A stretch of 64,000 nt of DNA from assembly GCF_016595275.2 (NCBI RefSeq), contig NZ_JAENIQ020000002.1, positions 666,358 through 730,357 on the forward strand, written 5' to 3'. This document shows positions 14,024-21,388 of this stretch, piece by piece. How positions within the stretch are numbered: position 1 is the stretch's first letter; every line of letters begins with the position of its first letter. The translations under genes and the position numbers were made by a program. Under the pieces are notes generated by a model. It was not told the origin of the DNA. It did not search any database and was given only the letters and a program-made list of their open reading frames with translations. The DNA is from Corynebacterium pygosceleis (GTDB taxonomy: Bacteria > Actinomycetota > Actinomycetes > Mycobacteriales > Mycobacteriaceae).

Positions 14024-14051
14024 CTCTGTGGGGCCGCCGGGGCTCGAACCC
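14023..14051. repeat. Right attachment site (29-bp, within the tRNA 3' end)
   Basis: Identical to 3006-3034. It covers the acceptor end and T-arm of the tRNA at 14029-14102, so the element keeps the tRNA gene whole. Confidence 0.9.
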
Positions 14052-14102
14052 GGGACCAGCGGATTATGAGTCCGCGGCTCTAACCGACTGAGCTACAGCC
14101 CC
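14029..14102 (-). tRNA. tRNA with CAU anticodon (Met, or Ile2)
   Basis: A 74-nt cloverleaf on the minus strand: the acceptor GGGGCTG pairs with CGGCCCC (one T-G pair), the D-arm starts GCTCAGT, the anticodon stem GCGGA/TCCGC encloses CTCATAA, and the T-arm is CCGGGTTCGAGCCCCGG. The anticodon is CAU. It could be elongator Met or lysidine-modified Ile2; the sequence does not resolve this. No CCA is encoded. It is the integration target of the element. Confidence 0.9.
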
Positions 14103-14148
14103 CTACCGGTGACCGAGATCCTCTACTGGCGATCTCCGGTCGGGGGAC

Positions 14149-14177
14149 AGTATAACCGGGCGGACACCTTCCGGTCA
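14149..14177 (-). promoter_or_regulatory. Promoter of the tRNA(CAU) gene
   Basis: On the minus strand, TGACCG (complement of 14172-14177), a 17-bp spacer and TATACT (complement of 14149-14154) stand about 46 bp before the tRNA. Confidence 0.65.
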
Positions 14178-14232
14178 CACCGGTGTGGCCGGATCACGGG
14201 AGAGACCCGGAACAACCCGTTGAAGTGGGAAT

Positions 14233-14261
14233 TTGCCATCCCTGACGGGCGTCGATATAGT
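14233..14261 (+). promoter_or_regulatory. Promoter of the tRNA-Asn gene
   Basis: TTGCCA (14233-14238), a 17-bp spacer and TATAGT (14256-14261) form a near-consensus sigma-A promoter about 43 bp before the tRNA. Confidence 0.8.
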
Positions 14262-14304
14262 AACTTCTCGTTGCCCGGGGTTACGCCCCGGAAGCACGGC
14301 ACAT

Positions 14305-14377
14305 TCCCCCATAGCTCAATTGGCAGAGCATTCGACTGTTAATCGAAGGGTTACTGGTTCGAGTCCAGTTGGGGGAG
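14305..14377 (+). tRNA. tRNA-Asn (GTT anticodon)
   Basis: A 73-nt cloverleaf: TCCCCCA pairs with TGGGGGA, with discriminator G. The anticodon loop CTGTTAA lies within TTCGA/TCGAA, and the T-arm is CTGGTTCGAGTCCAG. No CCA is encoded. It is followed by a strong terminator. Confidence 0.95.
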
Positions 14378-14384
14378 CTCATCG

Positions 14385-14419
14385 AAGGGGCCGGGCGGTT
14401 TTTAACCGCCCGGCCCCTT
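14385..14419. terminator. Terminator of tRNA-Asn, shared with the convergent gene
   Basis: A perfect 16-bp stem (14385-14400 with 14404-14419) closes a TTT loop and is followed by TCTTTTC on the plus strand. It also lies just past the stop of the convergent gene at 14433. Confidence 0.88.
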
Positions 14420-14432
14420 TCTTTTCACGCCG

Positions 14433-15383
14433 TCAGGAATCCGTTCCGGTGGTCGTCGCGTCGACGAGTGCACGCATGAGCGCCCAGTCCTGCACGGCCA
14501 CACCGACGGATTTGAAGACGGTGACCCGATCCGGATCGTGGGCCACGTCCCCCGCCGCGAGAGCCGAGCCGAGGGTCCGCAGATCGCCCGGTTCCAGTTC
14601 TCCGGCATCCACCGCCTCGATGATCTCCCCCGCTTCGGCGGTCACGGCCTCGACATCATCGACGAACAGCGCCGTGCGGGCGACATCGGCGCCGGACATC
14701 TCCCGCATCTCCGGACGGTAGGAGCCGATGAGGTTGACCTGTGCACCGGGTTTGAGATCGTCGAGGGTGAACAGGGGTTCCTTCGCCGGCGTGGCGCAGC
14801 AGATGATGTCCGCACCGGCGACGGCGGCGCGCGGATCGTCGGAGGCGGTGAACCGGACGTGCGGGAATTCGTCGGCGACCCGCGCGATGCACGCCTGGGC
14901 CGATTCCCGTCTCAGTGCCGCCACCGTGACGGAGCTGATGTCGCGGACGGCGAGCACGGCCCGGATCTGATCGGGGGCCTGTCCCCCGGCACCGACAACG
15001 GTCAGCGAATCAGCGTCGGGGGCTGCGAGCAGGTCTGCGGCGACGCCGCTGACGGCTCCGGTCCGCATGGCGGTGGCTTCGGCGGCGTCGGTTCCGACGT
15101 GTCGTTCCGTGTGCCACTCCTCCCAGGTGATGGTTCCGGAGAGCGCGGGTTTTCTGCCCGTGAAGTTCGCGGAGAGTGATTTGACGACCAGTGTCTCACT
15201 CGCGATGTGCCTGACCGGCATCACGAGGAAGTTTCCTGCACCGGGAGCGAATCTCAGCGGGATCTCGAAGTCTCCGCCGTGCAGGCCGACCAGTGCTTCG
15301 CGGACATGATCGACGACGGTGCGCATGTTCACCGCCGCACGTAGTTGTTCGGCGTCGAACCAGTCGGTACGGGACGCTCCCAC
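14433..15383 (-). CDS. Ornithine cyclodeaminase / mu-crystallin family protein
   Basis: A 316-residue NAD(P)-binding protein of the OCD/mu-crystallin family, which includes ornithine and lysine cyclodeaminases, alanine dehydrogenases and imine reductases. The N-terminal half carries the substrate part (GNFLVMPV, with a Lys in VVKSLSANF). The Rossmann segment is LTVVGAGGQAPDQIRAV near 120-136, followed by DIICCATPAKEPLF. The start GTG 15383 is chosen because GAGGAGGAAAC precedes it directly. The exact reaction cannot be given; several family members reduce cyclic imines. It stands alone and converges on the tRNA-Asn terminator. Confidence 0.82.
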   Translation of the reverse strand: MGASRTDWFDAEQLRAAVNMRTVVDHVREALVGLHGGDFEIPLRFAPGAGNFLVMPVRHIASETLVVKSLSANFTGRKPALSGTITWEEWHTERHVGTDAAEATAMRTGAVSGVAADLLAAPDADSLTVVGAGGQAPDQIRAVLAVRDISSVTVAALRRESAQACIARVADEFPHVRFTASDDPRAAVAGADIICCATPAKEPLFTLDDLKPGAQVNLIGSYRPEMREMSGADVARTALFVDDVEAVTAEAGEIIEAVDAGELEPGDLRTLGSALAAGDVAHDPDRVTVFKSVGVAVQDWALMRALVDATTTGTDS

Positions 15384-15597
15384 GTTTCCTCCTCGGGTAC
15401 CGGCGGAGCTTCGTGTGCCTGAACCGCCCCCGCGCTCCACCGGTCCCCGGGGCGCGGAACCGCCCCAAGACTAACAACATTTCCCCTCCTCCCCCGCCGA
15501 CCACGGCCGCCGACCGCGGACCGCTGCCCGTGGTCGGCACCTTCGGTAGAGTGGGGACAACGACCCCAAGCCCCCAATCAAGGAGCATCCCCCTCAC

Positions 15598-15849
15598 ATG
15601 ATCCAGTTCGTCGTCGGTGCGGCCGCAGGTTACGTCTTCGGCACGAAGGCCGGCCGAAAGCGGTACCACCAGCTCAAGAAGGGGTACACCATGGCGGTCG
15701 AGTCTCCGGTGGCCCGCGCCGCCGTCACCGCCACCCGGAAGGCCGTCGCCAACAAACTTGATCCGGAACCCCGGATGAAGGAGGTCAAGGATCTCCGCAG
15801 GGGCACCACCGGGTCCGGTCAGACGATCCTCGAACCCGACGAGGACTGA
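15598..15849 (+). CDS. Small YtxH-like protein, 83 aa
   Basis: The protein starts MIQFVVGAAAGYVFGTKAGRK: one short Gly-rich hydrophobic segment then a strongly basic helix, the pattern of YtxH-like proteins. AAGGAG lies about 14 nt before the ATG. The tail is acidic. It may sit at the membrane through its N-terminus. The function of this group is unknown, apart from stress association in some Firmicutes. It lies divergent to the OCD-like gene. Confidence 0.7.
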   Translation: MIQFVVGAAAGYVFGTKAGRKRYHQLKKGYTMAVESPVARAAVTATRKAVANKLDPEPRMKEVKDLRRGTTGSGQTILEPDED

Positions 15850-16001
15850 CCCGGATCCTTCCGTCCGGAAAACCGTTCGAGCCACCGTTCCCCACTCCTG
15901 CAGAGCGGCGTATTCTCGCTGGTGCGAAGATGCGGACACGGTGGCTTTCTGCTGTGGCGGGCTCACACCGGAACCACCGACACCAGGTGAAAGGCGGACA
16001 A

Positions 16002-16841
16002 ATGACCTCGACAGCGGACCTCTACGGGGACAACGTCGGCGCGACACTGGCGACCACGCTGTACTCCCGCGCCACGGCGGGTGAGCGCTACCGCATACCC
16101 GGGTGGCACGACGATCAGGCCCGAGAGGTGTGGGAGAGGCTGGTCGAGGTCGGCCGGGCCGCCGGATCCGACCCCAACGATCTCGTAATGACCGGTAAGT
16201 CGAACCTCGCGGGAACCGTGTGGCGGTCGTTGGCGATGGACACCCGCGTCCGGCAGTTCGCCGCCGACCACGGGGCGACGAAGATCCAGGTGGTCTCGCT
16301 CGGCGTCGGGCTGTGCAACCGCGCGTCCCGGCTCGCGGACCTCGACGCGTCCTGGTTCGGAATCGACAGGACGAAGGTGCTGGAGCTCCGGTCCAGACTG
16401 ATCCCGGAGGACGAGACGCAGCTCATCGACGCCTCCGTCACCGAACCGGGGTGGATCGACGGTGTCGACGCCGGGGTACCCACCGTGTTCGTCGCGGAGG
16501 GGTTGCTCATGTACCTGACCCGCGACGATGTCACACAGATTCTCACCGACATCGGGCGGCACATGTCAGCCCCGGTGCGGTTCATCTGCGACTCCCACCA
16601 CGCGAGCTTCATCCGGCGTCCGACCAGGTCCCAGATCACCAGGCGCACCGGCGCCGTCTACACCTTCGGTATCGAGGACTCCCGCCGTCTGGCGGCGCTG
16701 GCACCGGGCTGGCGGGCGGTCGGGGACGACGACACGTGCAGCCCGATCGGTGTCGGAATGAAGATCATGTCCGGGGTGTTCCGGATGCTCCGCGGCGGTG
16801 TCCTCTACGGGGTCAAGACCATCGAGTTGTCTCCCCGCTGA
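16002..16841 (+). CDS. SAM-dependent methyltransferase, LCMT-like (PF04072 type)
   Basis: A 279-residue protein with the order of the leucine-carboxyl/polyketide methyltransferase family: an N-terminal helical cap, the SAM-binding loop VVSLGVGLCNRASRL near 95-109, the acidic ribose-binding end WFGIDRTKVLELR, then FVAEGLLMYL. The classic loop G-x-G-x-D is altered to GVGLCN. ATG 16002 with GAAAGGCGG upstream is used rather than an upstream ATG. The substrate is unknown; actinobacteria carry many paralogues that methylate small molecules. It converges on dnaG with about 23 bp between. Confidence 0.78.
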   Translation: MTSTADLYGDNVGATLATTLYSRATAGERYRIPGWHDDQAREVWERLVEVGRAAGSDPNDLVMTGKSNLAGTVWRSLAMDTRVRQFAADHGATKIQVVSLGVGLCNRASRLADLDASWFGIDRTKVLELRSRLIPEDETQLIDASVTEPGWIDGVDAGVPTVFVAEGLLMYLTRDDVTQILTDIGRHMSAPVRFICDSHHASFIRRPTRSQITRRTGAVYTFGIEDSRRLAALAPGWRAVGDDDTCSPIGVGMKIMSGVFRMLRGGVLYGVKTIELSPR

Positions 16842-16864
16842 CGGGATGACGCCCGGTGCCGGCG

Positions 16865-18772
16865 TCAGTTGGTCCTGAACGCCCGGTCCAGCAGCTCCCG
16901 GCGCGCCTGCTCGAGTGCGACGAGGTCGGCGAACATCGAGTTGTACGCCATCTCGTCATCCGAGGGACGCATCCGCTGCAGCTGCCCCTTGAGCTGCGCG
17001 ATCTGGTTGCCGACGCGGACCTCCTGCAACCTGGAGAGCACGCTGTCGGTGTAGTGTTCCAGTTCCCCGTCCTCGCAGTGGATGGGTTCCACCGCGAGTC
17101 CGGAGACGAGATGCTGGCCGACGAGGTCATCCATTTCCCCGGCGACCCTCGACAGCCAGTCGACGCCGTCGTGGGCGTTGCCGCATCCGCCAGCTTCGCT
17201 GATCGCGCGCCGGATCGCCTGATAGGTGGGATGCGTGAACGCATCCACCGGCAGGCCGTCGAAGTAGGCGCCGGCGTATTCCGGGTACTGCAGCGCGAGT
17301 TTGAGGCTCTCCCGCTCGGGCCAGAGCCGGGGCGTGCGCTGGTCAGGCAGCTCGAGCGCCGGTTTCGACGGTGCGCCGGCGGGCGGTGTCTCCGTGTTGT
17401 CGAACCTGCGGGCGCGCCGCGGTTCCTGCTTCTTCTTCGGTCGTCTGGCCTCCGCGCGGACCTGCTCGAGCACCTCGGTCGGGTCCGCCCAGCCGACCCA
17501 CCCGGCGAGTTGCCGGGCGTATTCGTTCCGGAGCGTCTCGTCCCTGATGCCCGCCACGACGGGTACTCCCCGCCGGAGCGCCTGGAGGCGACCGTCCGCG
17601 GAGTCGAGCGGGTGGTCGGCGATCATCGTCCGGACGACGAACTCGAACATGGGTACGCGCCTGGCGACCAGGTCGCGGACGGCGGCGTCACCGCGTTCGA
17701 GGCGGAGATCGCACGGGTCCATGCCGTCGGGCGCCACGGAGACGTAAGACTGGCCGGTGAACTGCTGGTCCCCCTCGAAGGCCCGCATCGCGGCTTTCTG
17801 GCCCGCCTCGTCTCCGTCGAAGGTGTAGATCAACTCGCCGCGGAAGTAGTTGTCGTCCAGCATCAGGCGGCGCAGTATCTGGAGGTGCTCCTCACCGAAC
17901 GCGGTGCCGCAGGCGGCGACGGCCGTGGTCACCCCGGCGGCGTGCATGGCCATGACGTCGGTGTACCCCTCGACGACGACGGCCTGGTGCCCGGCGGCGA
18001 TGGCCTTTTTCGCGTGATCGAGCCCGAACAGCACCTTGGACTTGTGGTACAGGAGGGTGTCCGGTGTGTTCATGTACTTGCCCATCTGGTCATCCTCGAA
18101 GAGCTTGCGCGCCCCGAAGCCGATGACGTCGCCCGCGAGATTGCGGATGGGCCAGAGCAGTCGGCGGTGGAAACGGTCGATGGGGCCGCGTTTGCCCATC
18201 GTGGTCACTCCTGCGGCGGTGAGTTCCTTGACGTCGAAACCCTTCCGCAGCAGGTGCTTCGTCGTCGTGTCCCAGCCGCCGGGCGCGTAGCCGCACCCGA
18301 AGCTCCGGGCGTGGTCGGCGGAGAATCCCCGGTCGGTGAGGAATGCGCGGGCGGTGGCGGCCTCCGGGGTCTCGAGCTGTTCCCGGTAGAAGGCGTGCGC
18401 CGCCTTGTTCACGGCGACGAGTCGTTGTCTGGTCCCGGGTTCCTCACGGCGTCCGGGGCCGCCGCCCTCGTAGTTGATGTGGTAGCCGATCTTCTCGGCG
18501 CAGATCTCGACGGCCTCCGGGAAGGGGATCTGCTCCATCTTCATCAGGAAACTGAACACGTCCCCACCTTCGCCGGTGGAGAAGCAGTGGAAGTAGCCCC
18601 GGTTCGGGCGGACGTGGAAGGAGGGGGTCTTCTCGTCCTTGAACGGGGAAAGACCTTTCATGGAGTCACTGCCGGCCGGTTTGAGCTGGACGTATTCCCC
18701 GACGATCTCCTCGATCGGGGTGCGTTCGCGGATCGCCGCGATGTCACTCTCCGGAATACGTCCCTTTGCCAT
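16865..18772 (-). CDS. dnaG: DNA primase DnaG
   Basis: A 635-residue primase that makes RNA primers at the replication fork with DnaB. The zinc-binding-domain fold is present at the N-terminus (about 1-100), but its ligands are mostly lost. Where CPFH and CxxC are usual, this protein has S42-P-F-K45 and C63-F-S-T66, leaving one of four. The TOPRIM core has VVVEGYTD and FDGDEAG, with the metal-binding Glu and Asp kept. The C-terminal ~130 residues form the helicase-binding region. The start is ATG 18772 (MAKGRIPESDI); the frame runs further upstream without a better start. It is divergent from the RNase gene. Confidence 0.93.
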   Translation of the reverse strand: MAKGRIPESDIAAIRERTPIEEIVGEYVQLKPAGSDSMKGLSPFKDEKTPSFHVRPNRGYFHCFSTGEGGDVFSFLMKMEQIPFPEAVEICAEKIGYHINYEGGGPGRREEPGTRQRLVAVNKAAHAFYREQLETPEAATARAFLTDRGFSADHARSFGCGYAPGGWDTTTKHLLRKGFDVKELTAAGVTTMGKRGPIDRFHRRLLWPIRNLAGDVIGFGARKLFEDDQMGKYMNTPDTLLYHKSKVLFGLDHAKKAIAAGHQAVVVEGYTDVMAMHAAGVTTAVAACGTAFGEEHLQILRRLMLDDNYFRGELIYTFDGDEAGQKAAMRAFEGDQQFTGQSYVSVAPDGMDPCDLRLERGDAAVRDLVARRVPMFEFVVRTMIADHPLDSADGRLQALRRGVPVVAGIRDETLRNEYARQLAGWVGWADPTEVLEQVRAEARRPKKKQEPRRARRFDNTETPPAGAPSKPALELPDQRTPRLWPERESLKLALQYPEYAGAYFDGLPVDAFTHPTYQAIRRAISEAGGCGNAHDGVDWLSRVAGEMDDLVGQHLVSGLAVEPIHCEDGELEHYTDSVLSRLQEVRVGNQIAQLKGQLQRMRPSDDEMAYNSMFADLVALEQARRELLDRAFRTN

Positions 18773-18885
18773 GCCCTCCACTGTAGTGCCGGACCCGTGG
18801 ACGGACGGATTCGATGTCCGGGTCGTTGGCGGCGATCGCGGCGGGGGCCGCACCGGATGTCCGCTCGACGTGCGATCATGGGGGA

Positions 18886-19371
18886 ATGAACAATCGTCGT
18901 TTGATCGGCACTGCGGCGGCAGTCGCCCTGGCGGCCTGTGCCGCGTGGCTGGGGATAGACCTGACCGGGGACCCCTCTTCCGCCCCGGGATCCGGGACGG
19001 GGGACACATCGTCCGCCGCGCGGTCATCCGTCCCGTCGGACGGCCCGTCCGCGGCACCGGAGGAGGGGACCTGTCCCCTGGACACCCTCCCGGACCAGGC
19101 CGAAACGGTGGTCTCCGACATCCTCGCCGGTGGCCCGTTCGACCATCCGGCGCACGACGGAAAGCACTTCGGCAACTACGAGCGGCGCCTGCCCCGGGAG
19201 CACAACGGCTACTACCGTGAGTACACGGTGGACACGCCGGGCCTCAGGCACCGTGGTGAGCGTCGCATCATCACCGGCGGCGGCACTGACGGTGATCCGG
19301 ACGTCTGGTACTACACGGACGACCACTACGACAGCTTCTGTCTGATCCCGGACGCGGAGGAGAACCGATGA
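18886..19371 (+). CDS. Secreted or lipid-anchored guanyl-specific ribonuclease (barnase/RNase Sa type)
   Basis: A 161-residue precursor. The N-terminus (MNNRRLIGTAAAVALAAC) has a basic start, a hydrophobic core and a lipobox LAAC at 15-18, so it may be a lipoprotein rather than a free exoenzyme. A Ser/Pro/Gly-rich linker follows, then the microbial RNase domain (about 60-161) with the catalytic triad Glu112 (YREYTV), Arg126/127 (ERRIITG) and His147 (DDHYDSF). Cys63 and Cys152 could form the family disulfide. The enzyme cuts RNA after G. The stop overlaps the barstar start (ATGA), so toxin and inhibitor are co-translated. It is divergent from dnaG. Confidence 0.87.
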   Translation: MNNRRLIGTAAAVALAACAAWLGIDLTGDPSSAPGSGTGDTSSAARSSVPSDGPSAAPEEGTCPLDTLPDQAETVVSDILAGGPFDHPAHDGKHFGNYERRLPREHNGYYREYTVDTPGLRHRGERRIITGGGTDGDPDVWYYTDDHYDSFCLIPDAEENR

Positions 19372-19646
19372 CCGCCCGTACCCTGACTCTCGGAGCGTCC
19401 GCCGCAGCCGACGAGACCACGTGGTTCGCCGCCCTGTCCCATGCCTGCGGCGCAGGGCCCGGTGCCCCCGTCCCGAGGAATCTCGATGCCCTCGCGGACT
19501 TCCTCGGTGAACGGACCGGGCTGCGGAAGGTGGTGAGCCCGGATCTCGCACACTGGCCCCGGGAGCGACGGATCCTGCTGTGCCGGGTGTTCCTCGACGC
19601 CGGGGTCGATCTGCAGCTGCACCGCGCTCCCGGGGAACACCTCTAG
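19368..19646 (+). CDS. Barstar-family ribonuclease inhibitor
   Basis: A 92-residue protein, the usual barstar length, with the family segment NLDALADFLGERTGL at about 42-56, which includes the helix that plugs the RNase active site. It starts at ATG 19368 inside the end of the RNase gene. It would stay in the cytosol and neutralise enzyme that fails to be exported. Its stop TAG shares four bases with the stop of the convergent ArsR gene. Confidence 0.85.
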   Translation: MTARTLTLGASAAADETTWFAALSHACGAGPGAPVPRNLDALADFLGERTGLRKVVSPDLAHWPRERRILLCRVFLDAGVDLQLHRAPGEHL

Positions 19647-20002
19647 GGGTGCCGGGGTTCCCCGCTGATGACGTGGTCGGCGTGGTTGACGGCTTCGGTC
19701 ACGAGCCGGACGAGGTGCCCGTCATCCATCCGGTAGATGACCCGCCGTCCGTCCTTCCTGGTCTGCACCAGGTTTCCGGACCGGAGTTTGGCCAGGTGCT
19801 GGGACACGGCCGTCCGGGAGATTCCCGTGGCCTCCACCAGATCGCCGACCGAATACTCGGCGCCGCTGAGCAGCCACAGGAGGCGGAGACGCGTCGGTTC
19901 GGCCAGGAGTTTCAGGGTGGCGGCGCCGGTGTCCAGTAGTTCGGCCGACACCGGCGGATCGTGCGCCAGGGAGACGGCGGGATCGCGCGGTTTCATCTTC
20001 AT
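19643..20002 (-). CDS. ArsR-family transcriptional regulator
   Basis: A 119-residue winged-helix protein. The ArsR core is LKLLAEPTRLRLLWLLSGAEYSVGDLVEATG, with recognition helix SRTAVSQHLAKL and the wing KDGRRVIYRMDD. The metal-binding ELCV(C)D-type box of arsenic/cadmium sensors is not present. Some His and Asp residues at the C-terminus (HADHVISG) could form an alpha-5-type zinc or nickel site. It lies 6 bp downstream of the MFS gene, so it is probably cotranscribed with it. It is the likely ligand of the inverted repeat at 21315-21346. Confidence 0.85.
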   Translation of the reverse strand: MKMKPRDPAVSLAHDPPVSAELLDTGAATLKLLAEPTRLRLLWLLSGAEYSVGDLVEATGISRTAVSQHLAKLRSGNLVQTRKDGRRVIYRMDDGHLVRLVTEAVNHADHVISGEPRHP

Positions 20003-20008
20003 GGTCCC

Positions 20009-21346
20009 TCACGCTACCGGTTGCCGGGAGCTGAAAGCCCTGAACCCCGCACCGGTCGCCAGGAGGGTCATCGCGAGAAGCACCCCTGTGGCCGCGGGTA
20101 GTCCGAACCAGACCCCGAGGAAGCCCGCCGCCGGATACGTCGCGAGGTAACAGGCGTGGGACAGGGAGAACTGGGCCGCGAATATGTGGCCGTAGCTCCC
20201 GGGGCCGACGTTGCGCCGCAGCACCCGGGACATGGGGGTCTGCAGTGCCGACGTCGCGGAACCGAGGACGAGCCACAGGGCGATGACCGTCAACCAGACG
20301 CCGACGCCGTCGAGCTGACCCCCGGCGGTCAACAGCAGGAGGAGCCCGGTCAGCGCCACGGCTCCGGCGAGGGCACCGGCCGTCATCACCGCGCGGTCGG
20401 ACACCAGGGCCAGGACCCGTGGAAGGGCGAGAGCGGTCAGCATGGACCCGAGTCCGAATCCCGCGAGGGTGATCGCGAGCGCGGTGTCGGTCCTGTCCAT
20501 CTCCCCGCGGACGATCACGACGGTGTTGATCATGACCGTCGCCATCGGTGCGGCCACCGCGAGGTTCAGCCAGAGCACTCCCCGCAGTTCGGGTTCGGCC
20601 GCCATGATCCGGGCCCCGCGGAACACCCGGGACAGGAACCCGGACTGCTCCGATTCCGGTTCGGGACGGCCCGGCAGCCGTGTCCCTGTCACCAGCGCCG
20701 CGGACACGAGGAAACCGATCATCGTCCCGATGAACAGATTGTGGTGGCTCATCACCGCGAGGAACAGCGCAGCGACGGCGGGGCTGGTGATCTGTTCGAC
20801 GTCGTAGGCCATGCGGGACAGGGACAGGGCGTTGGTGTACTCGTCCTCGTCGGGGAGCACCTGCGGTATGACCGACTGGAAGGTCGGGGTGAAGGTGGCG
20901 GATGCGGCCTGGAGCAGGAAGATCGCGGCGTAGAGCTGCCATTCGGCGTGGATGAACGGCAGACACACGGCGACGGCGGCCCGGGTGAGGTCCGCCGTGA
21001 TCAGGACGGGCTTGACGGGGAGTTTCGCCGCGACCGCCGTGACGGTCGGGGCACCGACCACGTAGACGATGATCTTGATGGTCAACGCGGTGCCGAGCAC
21101 GAGCCCGGCGTCACCGCCCGCGATGTCGAAGGCGAGGAGCCCGAGGGCGACGGTGAGCAGACCAGTGCCCACCAGGGCGACGACCTGTGCGGTGAAGAGT
21201 CGCCGGTAGGTGCGGTGCCGGAGCACACTCAGAAGTGGTGGGGCTGCGGGTGCGGGCACTCCGGTCTCGTTTCTGGTATCGCGGGGAGGCCCGGGGAACA
21301 GGGCCGGACGACATGTGGACATGTGCAAAGGTGCGCACAGGTCCAC
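20009..21346 (-). CDS. MFS transporter, probable efflux pump
   Basis: A major-facilitator protein with about 12 membrane segments. It begins in the LLSVLRHRTYRRLFTAQVVALVG stretch typical of MFS_3-type multidrug/macrolide exporters. The acidic/charged central loop RPEPESEQS separates the two halves. The N-terminal ~30 residues before PLLSVLRHR look non-coding and overlap the operator, so the real start is probably further in (for example the ATG at 21322 or a GTG near 21262). It is coupled to the ArsR gene, which may sense the exported metal or drug. Confidence 0.82.
   Translation of the reverse strand: MDLCAPLHMSTCRPALFPGPPRDTRNETGVPAPAAPPLLSVLRHRTYRRLFTAQVVALVGTGLLTVALGLLAFDIAGGDAGLVLGTALTIKIIVYVVGAPTVTAVAAKLPVKPVLITADLTRAAVAVCLPFIHAEWQLYAAIFLLQAASATFTPTFQSVIPQVLPDEDEYTNALSLSRMAYDVEQITSPAVAALFLAVMSHHNLFIGTMIGFLVSAALVTGTRLPGRPEPESEQSGFLSRVFRGARIMAAEPELRGVLWLNLAVAAPMATVMINTVVIVRGEMDRTDTALAITLAGFGLGSMLTALALPRVLALVSDRAVMTAGALAGAVALTGLLLLLTAGGQLDGVGVWLTVIALWLVLGSATSALQTPMSRVLRRNVGPGSYGHIFAAQFSLSHACYLATYPAAGFLGVWFGLPAATGVLLAMTLLATGAGFRAFSSRQPVA
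21315..21346. promoter_or_regulatory. ArsR-type operator upstream of the MFS gene
   Basis: A 12-bp inverted repeat with one mismatch (GTGGACATGTGC at 21315-21326 with GCACAGGTCCAC at 21335-21346) and an 8-bp centre. ArsR-family sites are imperfect 12-2-12 or similar palindromes near the promoter; autoregulation by the adjacent ArsR protein is inferred. Confidence 0.65.
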
Positions 21347-21388
21347 ACATTAGGGGCTGTCACCGTGCGGCACAACCCCCGTGCGACA

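Larger units (their letters stand above)
3006..14051. mobile_element. Integrative element of about 11 kb in a tRNA(CAU) gene
   Basis: The region is bounded by an identical 29-bp direct repeat. The right copy is the 3' end of an intact tRNA gene and the left copy is an orphan. A tyrosine integrase gene lies beside the tRNA, and repeats of integrase-arm type lie at both ends. The genes inside are lower in GC than the flanks and are typical of mobile elements: Cro/repressor pair, ImmA, Xre-ImmA, RhuM, and unknown short ORFs. No virion, replication, relaxase or type IV secretion gene is recognisable, so it is best called a small genomic island or defective prophage/satellite. The amber codon in the integrase suggests it may now be immobile. 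Confidence 0.9.
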
